Source: Desulfobacter hydrogenophilus
GTDB lineage: Bacteria; Desulfobacterota; Desulfobacteria; Desulfobacterales; Desulfobacteraceae
Reading direction: 5' to 3'
Assembly: GCF_004319545.1 (NCBI RefSeq)
Contig: NZ_CP036313.1
Span: 2,854,501 to 2,918,500 of the forward strand
DNA length: 64,000 bases
Below the pieces are notes generated by a model. The model was not told the origin of the DNA, made no database searches, and saw nothing but the letters and a program-made list of their open reading frames with translations. How positions within the stretch are numbered: position 1 is the first letter of the stretch; the number at the start of each line of letters is the position of its first letter. Positions 1 through 9,884 of this stretch are shown here, in pieces. Position numbers and translations under genes: made by a program.

Positions 1-3
1 CCT

Positions 4-1989
4 TCAAGTACGCTTTATTCCAAGCTCTGTGTCTCGGCCCTGTTTTTCAGTGATCATTTTTTTAATATCCGGCAGCCGTTCAGAGCATTCCTTTATACCG
101 CAGCGCATCAGGGCAATGCCCTGGTGGAAATCATCCCAGGCATAGGCGCCCACATCCGGGTAAAGTACAAGGTCTGCATTTTTTACAAAATCACTGGTGG
201 CCCTGCCGTGGACAATGCTGATGGTCTGGGAAATAATCTGTTTAATGCTGGGACTTTTCTTTGGTATTTTAGTCTCAGAGGGCTTTGATTCAATGCACAC
301 GGCAATAACCATATCTGCACCCTTTCGAAGCAGGACATCCACAGGCACGGGGTTCAGAAGTCCGCCATCCACCATCCATCTGCCCTGGTGTTTAAAGGGA
401 GAAAATACGGCAGGAATTGCAATACTGGATCGGACCGCATCCGTCACATCACCGGTTTCAAAAATCACTTCCTCTTCGTTCAAAATATCTACGCCCACCA
501 GGTATGTCGGGATCATTAAATCCATGAAATCGGCATTGTTTATCGCTTCTCGTACAAGTTGGGCCGCCTTTTTACCCTTGAGCAGGCCTTGTCTGGGCAG
601 GGTGTAATCAAAAATTTTTTTGCGGGTATCAGTCCGGGTTAAAAATTGGTCAATGGTGGACTGCTTTAATTTTTCAACAGAGGCTGTGGCCGCATAAATT
701 CCACCCACAAGCGCTCCCATGCTGGTTCCTGAAATCATATCAATGTGGATGCCGGCTTCCTCCAATACTTTGAGTACTCCGATATGGGCCCACCCCCTTG
801 CACCGCCGGCACCCAGCGCCAGTCCCAGTCGGATACCGGCAATTTCCCGGGCAACAGCCCTCGGCCCCCGGACGGGAAAACATTTCTCCGTATCAATCCG
901 GTCGTTGATCGCCAACTCCGAGCGATCTACCCAAATGCCGGGCGTCTCGGATAGCCCCAGGCGCTGCTTTAGTTCCTGCCGGGCCACCCCTTTTTCCCCA
1001 TATAAATGGCTTACCCCCACCCGAATTCTTCCTAAAAATGCACTGGTCCCGTAAATTACTTCAAGCTCTGAAAGCCGGGACCGAACGTGTCCGAGTTTTC
1101 CCTCCGTATTATGAATAAGTAAAAGTGTCCGGTCACACAACCGGATAAACAGCCGTTCCATATCATTAAGGCGATGGGTCAGATTGAAAAATACCACATC
1201 ATAGGATTCTTTCAGGCTGGCCATCAGAATCGGCATGATATCAGACAGCCTGTCAGAGAAACCTGTTCGCAACTGCAAAACATGAAATCCTGACAAATGT
1301 TGATACCAATCAATATCTTCAAATTTATAACTATCCGGGGGGAGGAGTCTTAACAGTCCCTGGTCTGGGCATTCGGTCCGGGCCAGGTCATATCGCTCCA
1401 TGATTCTGTCGGCTTCAAGGTGAGGCTCAATCACCACCACCCGTTTATGTGATTCATCAGAAATGTGAAAGGAAACGGAATATAAAAAATGGGATACGCC
1501 CAACTCCGGCCCCGTGGCAGACACCGCATAAAATGTCGGTACCATGGCCTGGGGGCTGCCGCCTTTTGCCTCAATGCTCATGCGTTTGGCGTAAAAACGG
1601 CTTAGATACAATCCAATGCTTCTATTGGTTTTGATCAGGACGTCAAAATTTTCACGGGTCAGGCAAAACACAGTCACATCCAGCGAGGCCTCAGCCGTTG
1701 AGTTCCTATGCGCCCCGGAAAGCAGGGACATTTCACCAAAAAAATTCCCCCGTTTTAATTCGCTTACAAAAAAAATTTGTCCATCCGTTTTTTTGAAAAC
1801 CGATACCGTACCCGAATGAATCACATACATGGAATTCCCAGGCTCACCCTGGCGGCAGATAACATCGCCTTTATGATAAAATTCCTTTGTAAATAATCCG
1901 GCAATCTCTCGAATGTGATCCGCCGAGACGGATGAAAATAATGGCACCCGCGAAAGAAAGTCATGAAGGTCTTGTAACTTAGTCATCAT
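4..1989 (-). CDS. Cyclic-nucleotide-binding / patatin-like phospholipase fusion (NTE family)
   Basis: A 661-residue protein with a CRP-like cyclic nucleotide-binding domain at about residues 15-135. The middle (about 150-370) looks like a degenerate MinD/ParA-type fold without a P-loop. A patatin domain follows from about 385: glycine-rich oxyanion loop GAGGARG, nucleophile elbow GTSMG (Ser) and catalytic Asp in DGG. Patatin proteins hydrolyse acyl ester bonds of membrane lipids; here ligand binding would regulate the esterase. No signal peptide, so probably cytosolic and membrane-associated. It is the last minus-strand gene, some 600 bp downstream of the beta-helix genes, so probably not part of that operon. 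Start at tandem ATG ATG. Family assignment is firm; the role is not known. Confidence 0.88.
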   Translation of the reverse strand: MMTKLQDLHDFLSRVPLFSSVSADHIREIAGLFTKEFYHKGDVICRQGEPGNSMYVIHSGTVSVFKKTDGQIFFVSELKRGNFFGEMSLLSGAHRNSTAEASLDVTVFCLTRENFDVLIKTNRSIGLYLSRFYAKRMSIEAKGGSPQAMVPTFYAVSATGPELGVSHFLYSVSFHISDESHKRVVVIEPHLEADRIMERYDLARTECPDQGLLRLLPPDSYKFEDIDWYQHLSGFHVLQLRTGFSDRLSDIMPILMASLKESYDVVFFNLTHRLNDMERLFIRLCDRTLLLIHNTEGKLGHVRSRLSELEVIYGTSAFLGRIRVGVSHLYGEKGVARQELKQRLGLSETPGIWVDRSELAINDRIDTEKCFPVRGPRAVAREIAGIRLGLALGAGGARGWAHIGVLKVLEEAGIHIDMISGTSMGALVGGIYAATASVEKLKQSTIDQFLTRTDTRKKIFDYTLPRQGLLKGKKAAQLVREAINNADFMDLMIPTYLVGVDILNEEEVIFETGDVTDAVRSSIAIPAVFSPFKHQGRWMVDGGLLNPVPVDVLLRKGADMVIAVCIESKPSETKIPKKSPSIKQIISQTISIVHGRATSDFVKNADLVLYPDVGAYAWDDFHQGIALMRCGIKECSERLPDIKKMITEKQGRDTELGIKRT

Positions 1990-2061
1990 AGAATTAAATT
2001 TTTAAAATTGTTCCTGCGCCCAGATCTCTCGTCTCGGTGCAAACTACCCACAGGCATTAAA

Positions 2062-2199
2062 CTATTTCTTTTTGAAGAATTTTTCAACATCCTTTGACAA
2101 CGGCCTAAGCCTGTTCAGTTCCACAGCCTGGGTTAACTGCGCCGATGCCTTTTGATAATTGCTGAAACGCTGTTTCCAGCGGATGTCATTTTCTTCCAT
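2062..2199 (-). pseudogene. Truncated HI0074-type nucleotidyltransferase partner (N-terminal remnant)
   Basis: A 45-codon frame from ATG at 2199 to TAG at 2062. Its N-terminus contains IRWKQRF followed by a short helix. It closely matches the N-terminus of the intact HI0074-family protein at 42592-43008, which also begins with IRWKQRF and has RPLS some 20 residues on. The family is normally about 130-140 residues, so only the first third remains and the nucleotidyltransferase partner is absent. Likely a dead relic. Confidence 0.6.
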
Positions 2200-2590
2200 T
2201 CATCTCATCCAATGCTGTATAAAAATTTTTTCGGCCCAAGATCTTGTATCTCAACCTAATAAGTTGCACTTTCTTTATTGCGCGGTCAATTAAATTCAAC
2301 ATTGCTTATCGGGTAAATGGATTTTATCAGCATAGAATTCAGAAAGTAGGATCGCAACATCACCCGCTTTGAATGAGAAAAACGAAAACCTGATTCTATC
2401 AGAAGATAACAGCATGTTACTCCCAAACATCAAGGAGAAGGTCTGCTTTCTGGCGCAATTCTTTGGTGTTATGGATTAGCAGCACTGCTTCATTGGCACG
2501 CGCAACTGCTGCAATTAACAATTTTTTATGGATAGCCAGCCTGAAAATGCTGTTTAACAGATGGAGATCAGGAGAAAACTAACTCCCCCC
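2200..2590. other. Intergenic stretch with no supported gene
   Basis: About 390 bp between the HI0074 relic and the beta-helix gene. On the minus strand a short open stretch (about 2425-2580) reads as an amphipathic helix-rich peptide ending in TAA, but it lacks a start and a recognisable family. No clear hairpin, promoter or inverted repeat seen. Confidence 0.4.
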
Positions 2591-3784
2591 TCATTTTTTA
2601 TGTTTATACCAATTGGGGCCTTTGCCTGCGAGTCGGGGATCGTTACCAAGAAAAAAAACTTTACCCTTTTCAAATTTCACCCCTGGATTTACCTGATAAA
2701 CCGGGGCGTTCTCCATAAAAGGTAACCGAGGTATTCTACCTAAAGCCGGATCATACCAGACATTCGCCCTAAATCTAAATGATTGTGGAAAGGTGCCGGG
2801 TCCGATATTTATAAAATCTTTCATTTTTTCATTTACAACAATAATATTTTTCATAAAAAGGCTATTGCCGCACGGCTTAAACCTGGGATCCATATCTTCT
2901 TGGAGAATTCTCAAAACCCAACCTGTGGGATACAATATGGCATTGTGGTGAACATAGCCTTGCTGGGATGTAACAAAGGCGATCGCTGTCCCTCCGATGA
3001 AAATGTTCCCGGCGACCTCTATTTTTTTTGCTTCATAATCGGTTACCCCGGGCCTGAACCATTTAAACCCTGTACTCCCCCCAAGATTGATGCCCCGTCG
3101 GCCTGGGTGATAAAAATAGCATTTTTCAACCAGAATATTATGGGAACCCCCTTTTATTTGAACCCCGTTCGCCTGGGAAAAGCCTCTCTTGCCCTGGAAT
3201 AAACACTGGGAAATTTTCCCATTGGCACATCCGACACAATCAATACCGCTGCCTCCCCAGCCGGATATTTTGTTTTGTTTGATGACAAAAGAATTTACCC
3301 CACTCATCTTAATGGCATCAAAGTTACCAACAGGACCGATATCTTCTACGATGATTCCTTTCAAAACAATGCCCACAGATGGCGGTGGATTACCCTTGCC
3401 GGTATTGCCGTCATGCACATGAATTCCATTGTTCCCGGCCCGTCGAACGATGACGTCAGCGAGGCAAATATAATTGCATTGGCTGAAATTCAATGCGGTC
3501 TTACCGCCGATAAAAATCGGCGGATTGCTGGAATCTTTACCTTTTATGGTAACAGGTAAACCTTTTTTGCCGTTTAATCCATGAATGAGAATTCCGCCTT
3601 TATATGTTCCGGGCTCTATTTCCAGGGTGTCTCCTGGTTTTAAGAGTGATAACACCTCACGAATTTTATATCCGGTTTCCGCTTCATATACCCTGGCATA
3701 CACAGGCTGATTAAGCACATGGAAAAAAAGTATCAGAAACAGCAATAATCTCAATGTTTTCAAAAAATTCATCATTGTTTTCAA
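2591..3784 (-). CDS. Secreted right-handed parallel beta-helix protein (PL6/chondroitinase-B-like), paralogue 1
   Basis: A 397-residue protein with a signal peptide (hydrophobic to about residue 30, cleavage near VYA). The body shows short beta-helix rungs with many Gly/Asn/Val and repeated phrases such as KMSGV, GWGGSGID and INLGGSTG. It is a clear paralogue of the next gene, which has the same motifs in the same order. This fold is typical of polysaccharide lyases and epimerases acting on uronic-acid polymers, so processing of the EPS outside the cytoplasm is the likely role; the substrate is inference. It starts 24 bp after the paralogue ends and is the last gene of the VanZ-CapA operon. 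No C-terminal anchor, unlike its partner. Confidence 0.8.
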   Translation of the reverse strand: MKTMMNFLKTLRLLLFLILFFHVLNQPVYARVYEAETGYKIREVLSLLKPGDTLEIEPGTYKGGILIHGLNGKKGLPVTIKGKDSSNPPIFIGGKTALNFSQCNYICLADVIVRRAGNNGIHVHDGNTGKGNPPPSVGIVLKGIIVEDIGPVGNFDAIKMSGVNSFVIKQNKISGWGGSGIDCVGCANGKISQCLFQGKRGFSQANGVQIKGGSHNILVEKCYFYHPGRRGINLGGSTGFKWFRPGVTDYEAKKIEVAGNIFIGGTAIAFVTSQQGYVHHNAILYPTGWVLRILQEDMDPRFKPCGNSLFMKNIIVVNEKMKDFINIGPGTFPQSFRFRANVWYDPALGRIPRLPFMENAPVYQVNPGVKFEKGKVFFLGNDPRLAGKGPNWYKHKK

Positions 3785-3808
3785 AAGACAGGTGAACTGC
3801 TCCTCACT

Positions 3809-5176
3809 TTATTTCTTTTTTACATGCCGGGCTATCACAACTATAAAACTAAGAACAAAAAGGCCGCCCAGCAATTTCGTCTGCATGGGAAAACGGCCTG
3901 ATTTTGGGGACGGTTCAATCCATTCTACTTCAGGAAGGCTTATATCATCAAATTCAGTACCATGGCCCCATGGGGTGTATGCCCCGGGTCCGACGTTCTT
4001 CAATTTATCTGACTTTGATCCGATCCTCATTTCAGCCGTTCCAAAATCAAGCAAGTCCGGATATACATCATATATTCCGCCAACTTCCATCGTAGGCAGA
4101 TCAGGTTTTTTTTCTGATTGAAACCGATACCAGGCATTTCCTGAAAAAGAAAAAGTTTCCGGCAGGGTATTGGGCCCGATGTTAAAAAAAGTCCGGACGC
4201 GTTCATCGGTAACCACCATGTTGGCCTCAAAAAAACCTTTTTGACATGAGATAAATTGACTATTCTTTGCCTCCTGAAGAATACGGCCGACATATTTTTC
4301 CGGTAGGTAAAAAATATTATGATGCACATGAGAATTCCGGCTGGTTACCCATGCAATATGAGTCTCTCCGCCAATGAACCTGTTTCCTGCTACAATTATG
4401 TTCTCAGCTTCATAATCTGCATCTTGTGGCCTAAAATAAGGGTTTCCGGTACTTCCACCCAGATTAATGGTCCGCTCTCCACAATTTAGAAACGCATTAT
4501 TTTCAACCAGGACACGGCTGGAGCCTCCTTTAATCTGCATGGCGTTTTTGGTACGATATCCGGGTGCCCCTTCAAATGTGCAGTCCTGTACGACCCCGTT
4601 ATGACAGCCTACAAAGTCAATGCCTGAACCGCCCCATCCCTGTATTCTGCAATTTTTGACAACAAAATGATCAACGCCTGACATTTTGATAGCATCTATA
4701 TTACCTTTTTTTCCTATCTCACTTATTTGGACATTTTCCAGAATGATATGATGAGACGGTTGTCCTGGATCACCTCCGTCGTCAATATTGATTCCATTGC
4801 CGGACCGTTTCTCGATTCTGATATTTTTTATCTTTACATATCCTATCCGGCTCATCTTCACAGCTTCGCCCCGGCCTTGAAACACGGGAGGAAATTCAGG
4901 ATCGTCTCCGGCAATTACAATGGGTCGCTCTTTTGTCCCCTGGGTGTTCCCAAGCCTAAAAGCACCATCATAAATCCCCTGGGTAATCAAAATTTGGTCA
5001 CCGGGCCCTGCTTTAGAAAGGGCAGACTTAAGAGACGTTAAATCAGACACCTGGATTATTTGGGCCCCGTTTTTAGAATTTTGATCATTACCATCAGATT
5101 CATTAGCAGACACAACCGAAACCGCCCCTAAAAATAAGAGAAAAACTATCCCTCCCCAAAAAAATAAGGCTTTCAT
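3809..5176 (-). CDS. Membrane-anchored right-handed beta-helix protein (PL6/chondroitinase-B-like), paralogue 2
   Basis: A 455-residue protein with an N-terminal signal peptide (to about residue 24). The central beta-helix domain shares KMSGV, GWGGSGID and INLGGSTG with the downstream paralogue. The C-terminus has a single hydrophobic segment followed by HVKKK, which resembles a sorting or anchor tail with a basic stop-transfer end. It may therefore stay in the membrane while paralogue 1 is released. Its start overlaps the CapA stop by 4 bp (ATGA), showing translational coupling. The lyase/epimerase role is inferred from fold and context; no catalytic residues were assigned. Confidence 0.8.
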   Translation of the reverse strand: MKALFFWGGIVFLLFLGAVSVVSANESDGNDQNSKNGAQIIQVSDLTSLKSALSKAGPGDQILITQGIYDGAFRLGNTQGTKERPIVIAGDDPEFPPVFQGRGEAVKMSRIGYVKIKNIRIEKRSGNGINIDDGGDPGQPSHHIILENVQISEIGKKGNIDAIKMSGVDHFVVKNCRIQGWGGSGIDFVGCHNGVVQDCTFEGAPGYRTKNAMQIKGGSSRVLVENNAFLNCGERTINLGGSTGNPYFRPQDADYEAENIIVAGNRFIGGETHIAWVTSRNSHVHHNIFYLPEKYVGRILQEAKNSQFISCQKGFFEANMVVTDERVRTFFNIGPNTLPETFSFSGNAWYRFQSEKKPDLPTMEVGGIYDVYPDLLDFGTAEMRIGSKSDKLKNVGPGAYTPWGHGTEFDDISLPEVEWIEPSPKSGRFPMQTKLLGGLFVLSFIVVIARHVKKK

Positions 5177-6258
5177 AGGATCTCCTTGGTTTTCGATACC
5201 AGTTTTTTATAGGCTTTGATAAAATGTCTGAGCCTGATTTTTTTCAAACCTTGCCAGCTTAAATGGGAAAGCACCGGCTTAACCCTGTTCACCCGGAATG
5301 CCTCACGATCATAGGTTTTCTGTGTCACCCCCGAAGCCAGAAGACGGTTGACTTTAGTAATACATTTTTCTCCCCAGCCGGTTTTGTCAATCTCAATACA
5401 AACTCCGTCATCATACACGGGAATCTGTTCTACGCCGAGCAGGCTGTCTTTGCTGAACTCACACATAAAGATACAACCAACCCGCTCAAATCTGTTCCAG
5501 TTCAGATAATCCCCGCTGTCCCAGTAGACATGGCTGGACATAAAATTCCCTAAAGAGTACGCCACCGGCACCTTTCCGATCATTTCCATGCCCTGAACCA
5601 CATGGGGATGATGTCCAAGCACCAATGATGCGCCTGCATCGGCAAAAGCCCTGGCCTGATCCATCTGGCCCGGCGAAGGAATCCGGAATCGTTCCATGCC
5701 CCAATGGGGAGAAACAATGACATGATCCATCGTCTGTTTCAATTGCCTTATCCGGCTGCAAACCCTTTCGGTCTCAAGTGGTGTCACACCACTATTGCTT
5801 TCCCCGGCAAATCGGGATATCCCACTGGATTGGTCCACAACGCCCAAAATGGCCAGTCGTATCCCGTGAATATCATACAGAATCGGTTTAATTGCCTCCT
5901 GAAAGTTCAACCCTGCCCCGCACCACCTGATACCAATGCCGGACAGCATTTCCCTTAAACGTATGAAACCCTGATCATAACAGTCAAAGGTATGATTGTT
6001 TCCCAGGGAGACACAGTCAATCCCGGACTGTTCAAGAGAGAGAATTTGAGTTTCCGTTGTCAGTACCCGGGGTTCTGTGGGAACTTTTTCATCCCCTTCA
6101 AGGGTGCACTCCAGATTGGCAAAAATCAGGTCACGCGATTTAAAAAGGGATTGAATTTCATCAGATAACGCTTCAAGCCCCCGGCCGGGCCGGTCACTGG
6201 CCCGGGCCGTCAACAAAAGATCCCCAACTGCGGCAAATTGTATTGTTTTATTTCCCAT
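5173..6258 (-). CDS. CapA/PgsA-family metallophosphatase-like protein
   Basis: A 361-residue protein with the calcineurin-like metal-binding motifs of the CapA (poly-gamma-glutamate synthesis) family: GDLLL near the N-terminus, NLE, GNNHTFD, SPHWG and GHHPH. CapA proteins take part in synthesis or anchoring of extracellular polymers such as capsules; the exact reaction is unsettled. No obvious signal peptide, which differs from PgsA but is common in bacterial EPS-linked members. It starts directly after the VanZ-like gene stop (no gap) and its stop overlaps the beta-helix start, so it is the second gene of a tight four-gene operon. Confidence 0.85.
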   Translation of the reverse strand: MGNKTIQFAAVGDLLLTARASDRPGRGLEALSDEIQSLFKSRDLIFANLECTLEGDEKVPTEPRVLTTETQILSLEQSGIDCVSLGNNHTFDCYDQGFIRLREMLSGIGIRWCGAGLNFQEAIKPILYDIHGIRLAILGVVDQSSGISRFAGESNSGVTPLETERVCSRIRQLKQTMDHVIVSPHWGMERFRIPSPGQMDQARAFADAGASLVLGHHPHVVQGMEMIGKVPVAYSLGNFMSSHVYWDSGDYLNWNRFERVGCIFMCEFSKDSLLGVEQIPVYDDGVCIEIDKTGWGEKCITKVNRLLASGVTQKTYDREAFRVNRVKPVLSHLSWQGLKKIRLRHFIKAYKKLVSKTKEIL

Positions 6259-7581
6259 CTATCCTCGCATCTCAATATTTCCCGGACAAAGTCCGGGCAC
6301 AGCGCCCAGGCAGCCCCCTGCTGCAAAGCAATATATATCTGTAAAAGAAGGATGTCTCGATGCCAAAAACAGCTGACCACCTTCCTGAAGTATGCCAAGC
6401 ACAGCACAAAAAAAAGCTGCCATCCACATACCGTAACCGCCCTGTTTAAACCATCCGAATCGTATCTTTAACAGATATACCAGCATGGCCGGCAAAAATA
6501 TATTTTGAACAAACAACCTGGCATGGTTCAAACTTGCTCCCATAGCATAGTCGTACAGGGGAAGGAGTTTTAAAACAGATGGCAGCCTTACCGGTATCAG
6601 TTCCATGCGCCAGTTAAAATCAAAAGGAAACCATGCAAGATAAAAAATATATAACAGTATCAGGGCAATACCCCAATTTAATTTTTCAATATTTTTTAGT
6701 TTCCCGAATAAAAGTCCTATTCCCAACCCACCAATACACCCCAGCCATCCTGAAACTACATTGGCGGCATTAAAGAAGCGGGACACAATAAACAGTTTCC
6801 CCACTTCAAGAGATAAACAAAACAAACCCACAACAAAAACCGCCTGTGCTAATCTTAAAAATCGAAATTTATTTTCCAGGCAAGAACTGAAAAGCAGTGT
6901 CAAACACCCATAAACCAACCCGACTTTAAGCATCCACCAGTGCCAGGGATGAGCTGCAAATCCCAAATCCAGAGAAAAAATAGACCTTTTGAAATTTCGA
7001 CCCACCTGTTTCAGCAGAATCGTGGGCATAAACGGAGATAGTGCATCTGCCGCGGTCAATCCGGCAAATATCAGAGTGGCGATGACCACAGGTTTTTTCT
7101 GCCAACGGCTTTTCAACCAGTCAATGCCTGAAATCCACATCTTTTTTCCTGCAACCAGTCCCAAAAAACTTCCCGCTGTCCCACTAATGGTATTCAACAG
7201 CCAGTCAGAAGCGCTCGCCACCCTTGAAACTGTAGCTATCTGGAGCATCTCGACAAAAAAACTTATTAAAGAACAGAGAATGCCCGACGCCGCCAGAGAA
7301 AGAACTGCATTAAAATTCGACAATCTAAGGCGAACTGTTATCATCCACCCCAAAGGAGTATATAATATCAGATTACTGAGCACATCGGAGCCGCTGATCC
7401 TGGCACCCAGATTGAAAGGCCAATAACTCCAGAAAAATTTATATTGACCACTCCAGCCATTTCCAAACGAAAAATCAAAGGGCATAAGGCTGGCATAAAT
7501 TAGCAGGACAGCATATCCTGCACCAAGCCCGAACAGCAGATTCCTATGAATCTTACAACTACTTTGAATTAAACGTCCCAT
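6259..7581 (-). CDS. VanZ-like polytopic membrane protein (two VanZ-type modules)
   Basis: A 440-residue hydrophobic protein with about ten membrane segments. Two repeated units are seen, each with an MPFDF/FPFDF motif after a membrane segment (near residues 33 and 315) and conserved Asn/Asp/Glu residues such as SDVLSN. This is typical of the VanZ fold. Proteins of this type often lie in EPS and PEP-CTERM loci; the biochemical role is unknown. First gene of the four-gene operon; an AAAGG ribosome-binding site lies just before ATG. It diverges from the M55 gene across 126 bp. Confidence 0.8.
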   Translation of the reverse strand: MGRLIQSSCKIHRNLLFGLGAGYAVLLIYASLMPFDFSFGNGWSGQYKFFWSYWPFNLGARISGSDVLSNLILYTPLGWMITVRLRLSNFNAVLSLAASGILCSLISFFVEMLQIATVSRVASASDWLLNTISGTAGSFLGLVAGKKMWISGIDWLKSRWQKKPVVIATLIFAGLTAADALSPFMPTILLKQVGRNFKRSIFSLDLGFAAHPWHWWMLKVGLVYGCLTLLFSSCLENKFRFLRLAQAVFVVGLFCLSLEVGKLFIVSRFFNAANVVSGWLGCIGGLGIGLLFGKLKNIEKLNWGIALILLYIFYLAWFPFDFNWRMELIPVRLPSVLKLLPLYDYAMGASLNHARLFVQNIFLPAMLVYLLKIRFGWFKQGGYGMWMAAFFCAVLGILQEGGQLFLASRHPSFTDIYCFAAGGCLGAVPGLCPGNIEMRG

Positions 7582-7707
7582 AAAGACCTTTACCAGAACA
7601 AATACAAAATAAATATTTTACAAGCATATAAAAATTTTCTAATACTTATCAAGGGAATCCATGAACAAACTTAAAATACGACCATCAATAAGTCATAAGG
7701 ATAAAAA

Positions 7708-8496
7708 ATGAAATTCATCATAGCTGTTGACTGCGAAGGTCCGGCCTGCGTTGTCGGCAGCCCTGGCAAAGCCCTTAGCGTTTCCCGGGATTACACGTTT
7801 GCCTGCCGGGAAGCCACCCTTGAAGTCAATGCAGCCGCCCGGGGGCTATTTGATTCCGGCGCAGAGGAGGTCTGGGTATGGGACAGTCACGGCCAGGGCC
7901 TTAACCTTTGTATTGATCAGCTTGACAAAAGGTGCAGGCTTATTCTGGGAAAAGGGTTTACCCGCCGGTTTCCCGGGCTGGACAACCGGTTTTCAGGGGT
8001 CGTAATGATCGGTTACCACGCTATGGAAGGGACAAAAAATGCCATACTGGCACATACATATAGCTCAGACGCCTATAAAAATATACGCGCCAATGGACAG
8101 ACTGTCGGGGAGATTGCACTGGATAGTGCTGTGGCAGGGGAATTTGATGTGCCGCTAATTTTTATTTCCAGCGACGATAAAGGATGCCGGGAGGCCTCAG
8201 TCTTCATGCCGTGGATAGAAACAGTCATCACCAAACAGGGGATGGGAAGAAACTGCGCCCTGAGCAAACACCCCCATATGGTTCAGGAAGAAATATATTC
8301 GGGTATCTGCCGGGCAGTAAAGGATATAGAGCAGATGAAACCACTTAAATTTCAGCCGCCGGTCCGCCTGGAAATTGACTTTAAAGCCATTCTCCAGACT
8401 GTTAAAGCGTTGGTATACAGGCGTCGGGGATGGCGACCCACCGGCCCAAAAACAATAGCCAAAGAACTTGGCAGCATGCTGGAATGGAATTGTTAG
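7708..8496 (+). CDS. M55-family (DppA-like) D-aminopeptidase
   Basis: A 262-residue protein beginning with the M55 signature (DCEG within the first 12 residues). WDSHGQG near residue 60, GYHAMEG near 104 and a later GE pair supply the other zinc ligands and the catalytic environment. M55 enzymes are cytoplasmic zinc aminopeptidases releasing D-amino acids such as D-Ala from peptides. It is the only plus-strand cellular gene in the window. An AAGGA ribosome-binding site precedes ATG. Its end overlaps the converging PaaK-like gene by 4 bp. A role in wall peptide recycling is inferred from the family only. Confidence 0.85.
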   Translation: MKFIIAVDCEGPACVVGSPGKALSVSRDYTFACREATLEVNAAARGLFDSGAEEVWVWDSHGQGLNLCIDQLDKRCRLILGKGFTRRFPGLDNRFSGVVMIGYHAMEGTKNAILAHTYSSDAYKNIRANGQTVGEIALDSAVAGEFDVPLIFISSDDKGCREASVFMPWIETVITKQGMGRNCALSKHPHMVQEEIYSGICRAVKDIEQMKPLKFQPPVRLEIDFKAILQTVKALVYRRRGWRPTGPKTIAKELGSMLEWNC

Positions 8497-9869
8497 GAGA
8501 AAGACCGTTCTTTATAAAGCTGTTCAGCCACTTTACTGATGACCGGCCGGTATTTTCCAGAAGGCGCCGGTTCAATATCGTCGACTATTTCCACAAGGAT
8601 ATTGTCGTCACTGTTTAAGCGGGTTCGGGCTAGTTCCTTGACCTGGTCTTTACCGTTTTCAGGGAATTGAGTATCTACAGCAAGCCGGATTCGAATCTCA
8701 CCAAGTTCTTCCTGAACGACCTGGAATTTAACGATGCCTTTTACCATTCTGGCGATATAGATAAAAGAATAGCCAACCACCCATTTTCCCGTTTTAGTTA
8801 CAATAAATTCCACGGCCCTGCCGCCACTGATCTTAATTGAAGACAATTTTATGCCACAGGCGCACTCTTTTTGTGAAAGCGTAACAATATCACCCGTTCT
8901 GTAACGGATAATGGGAAAAGCTTTGCCCACGATATTGGTGATTACCAGTTCACCTTCTCCGTTGGTCGGTTCAAGAGATTCAGGATCAATGGTTTCAAGA
9001 ATGACCTGCTCATCCATGCAGTGCATAGTCCCCTGTTCGCATTCGTGCCCTATCAGTCCGCCCTCTCGTAATCCAAAAGAGTCAAATACGGGCACTCCGA
9101 ATGCCTGGCTGATCAAATCACGGTCTATATCCGAAAGCATTTCAGATGTGGTAATAATTGCATGAAGGCCACGATCTTTTAAACTGCTAAGATTAATCCC
9201 CATGTCCAGGCACATGGAAACCGTCAAGACAAAAGTGGAAGGATAGCCAAACAGACATTTGGGCTTCCATGCCATCCATTGGGAAACATACTGCCGGACC
9301 CGCTCCTTATTCAATTCAAATCCGTTGGAGAGCCCGTCATTGACAAGAAAATCTCTGAACCGTTTGATTTTATCCTGCTTGCTCAGTTCCACTGGGGATC
9401 CCCAGTAATACATTTCCTTTTCTCCCCTGCGTACCCCCACCCACTCATGCCCTCGCATTCGAGCCGCATTGATATGGGCTTCCCGGCTGGAAGACGTATA
9501 GAATTCCAAGGCCTCATTAGTAGAACCGCTGGTCCGAACCAACTGCACTCGCTTTCCTTCTTCTCTCCAGACCATCTGCTCACGCTTTTTGCGCAGCGTA
9601 TCTTTTTCCAGTAAAGGGAATTGCTGCAGATCTTTTAACGTCCGGATATCGCCAGGCTTGATCTGCCTGGAATCCATGAGTTCTTTCCAATAGGGTGTCC
9701 GGGTATATGCCACATCAATCAACGCATTTAATCGATCCTGTCTTAATTTTTCCAGTCGGTCTTTTGACCACCACTGACTCTGATTCAATTCATTGAGGAT
9801 CTGAAAACTGGGGCGACCCAGTAAAAGCTCCTGGAAACGAAATATATTTCTGGCAATAACGGGTATCAT
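8493..9869 (-). CDS. PaaK/CapK-like adenylate-forming ligase
   Basis: A 458-residue member of the phenylacetate-CoA ligase / coenzyme F390 synthetase group of adenylate-forming enzymes. Visible motifs are the phosphate loop TSGST, SFGLREGG and YRTGDIV. In polysaccharide loci such CapK-type proteins presumably activate an acid for transfer onto a sugar; the substrate is unknown. Flanked by repeat A1 upstream on its strand and by the converging M55 gene downstream. Length agrees with the family. Confidence 0.85.
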   Translation of the reverse strand: MIPVIARNIFRFQELLLGRPSFQILNELNQSQWWSKDRLEKLRQDRLNALIDVAYTRTPYWKELMDSRQIKPGDIRTLKDLQQFPLLEKDTLRKKREQMVWREEGKRVQLVRTSGSTNEALEFYTSSSREAHINAARMRGHEWVGVRRGEKEMYYWGSPVELSKQDKIKRFRDFLVNDGLSNGFELNKERVRQYVSQWMAWKPKCLFGYPSTFVLTVSMCLDMGINLSSLKDRGLHAIITTSEMLSDIDRDLISQAFGVPVFDSFGLREGGLIGHECEQGTMHCMDEQVILETIDPESLEPTNGEGELVITNIVGKAFPIIRYRTGDIVTLSQKECACGIKLSSIKISGGRAVEFIVTKTGKWVVGYSFIYIARMVKGIVKFQVVQEELGEIRIRLAVDTQFPENGKDQVKELARTRLNSDDNILVEIVDDIEPAPSGKYRPVISKVAEQLYKERSFS

Positions 9870-9884
9870 TATTCAAATTCTTTC

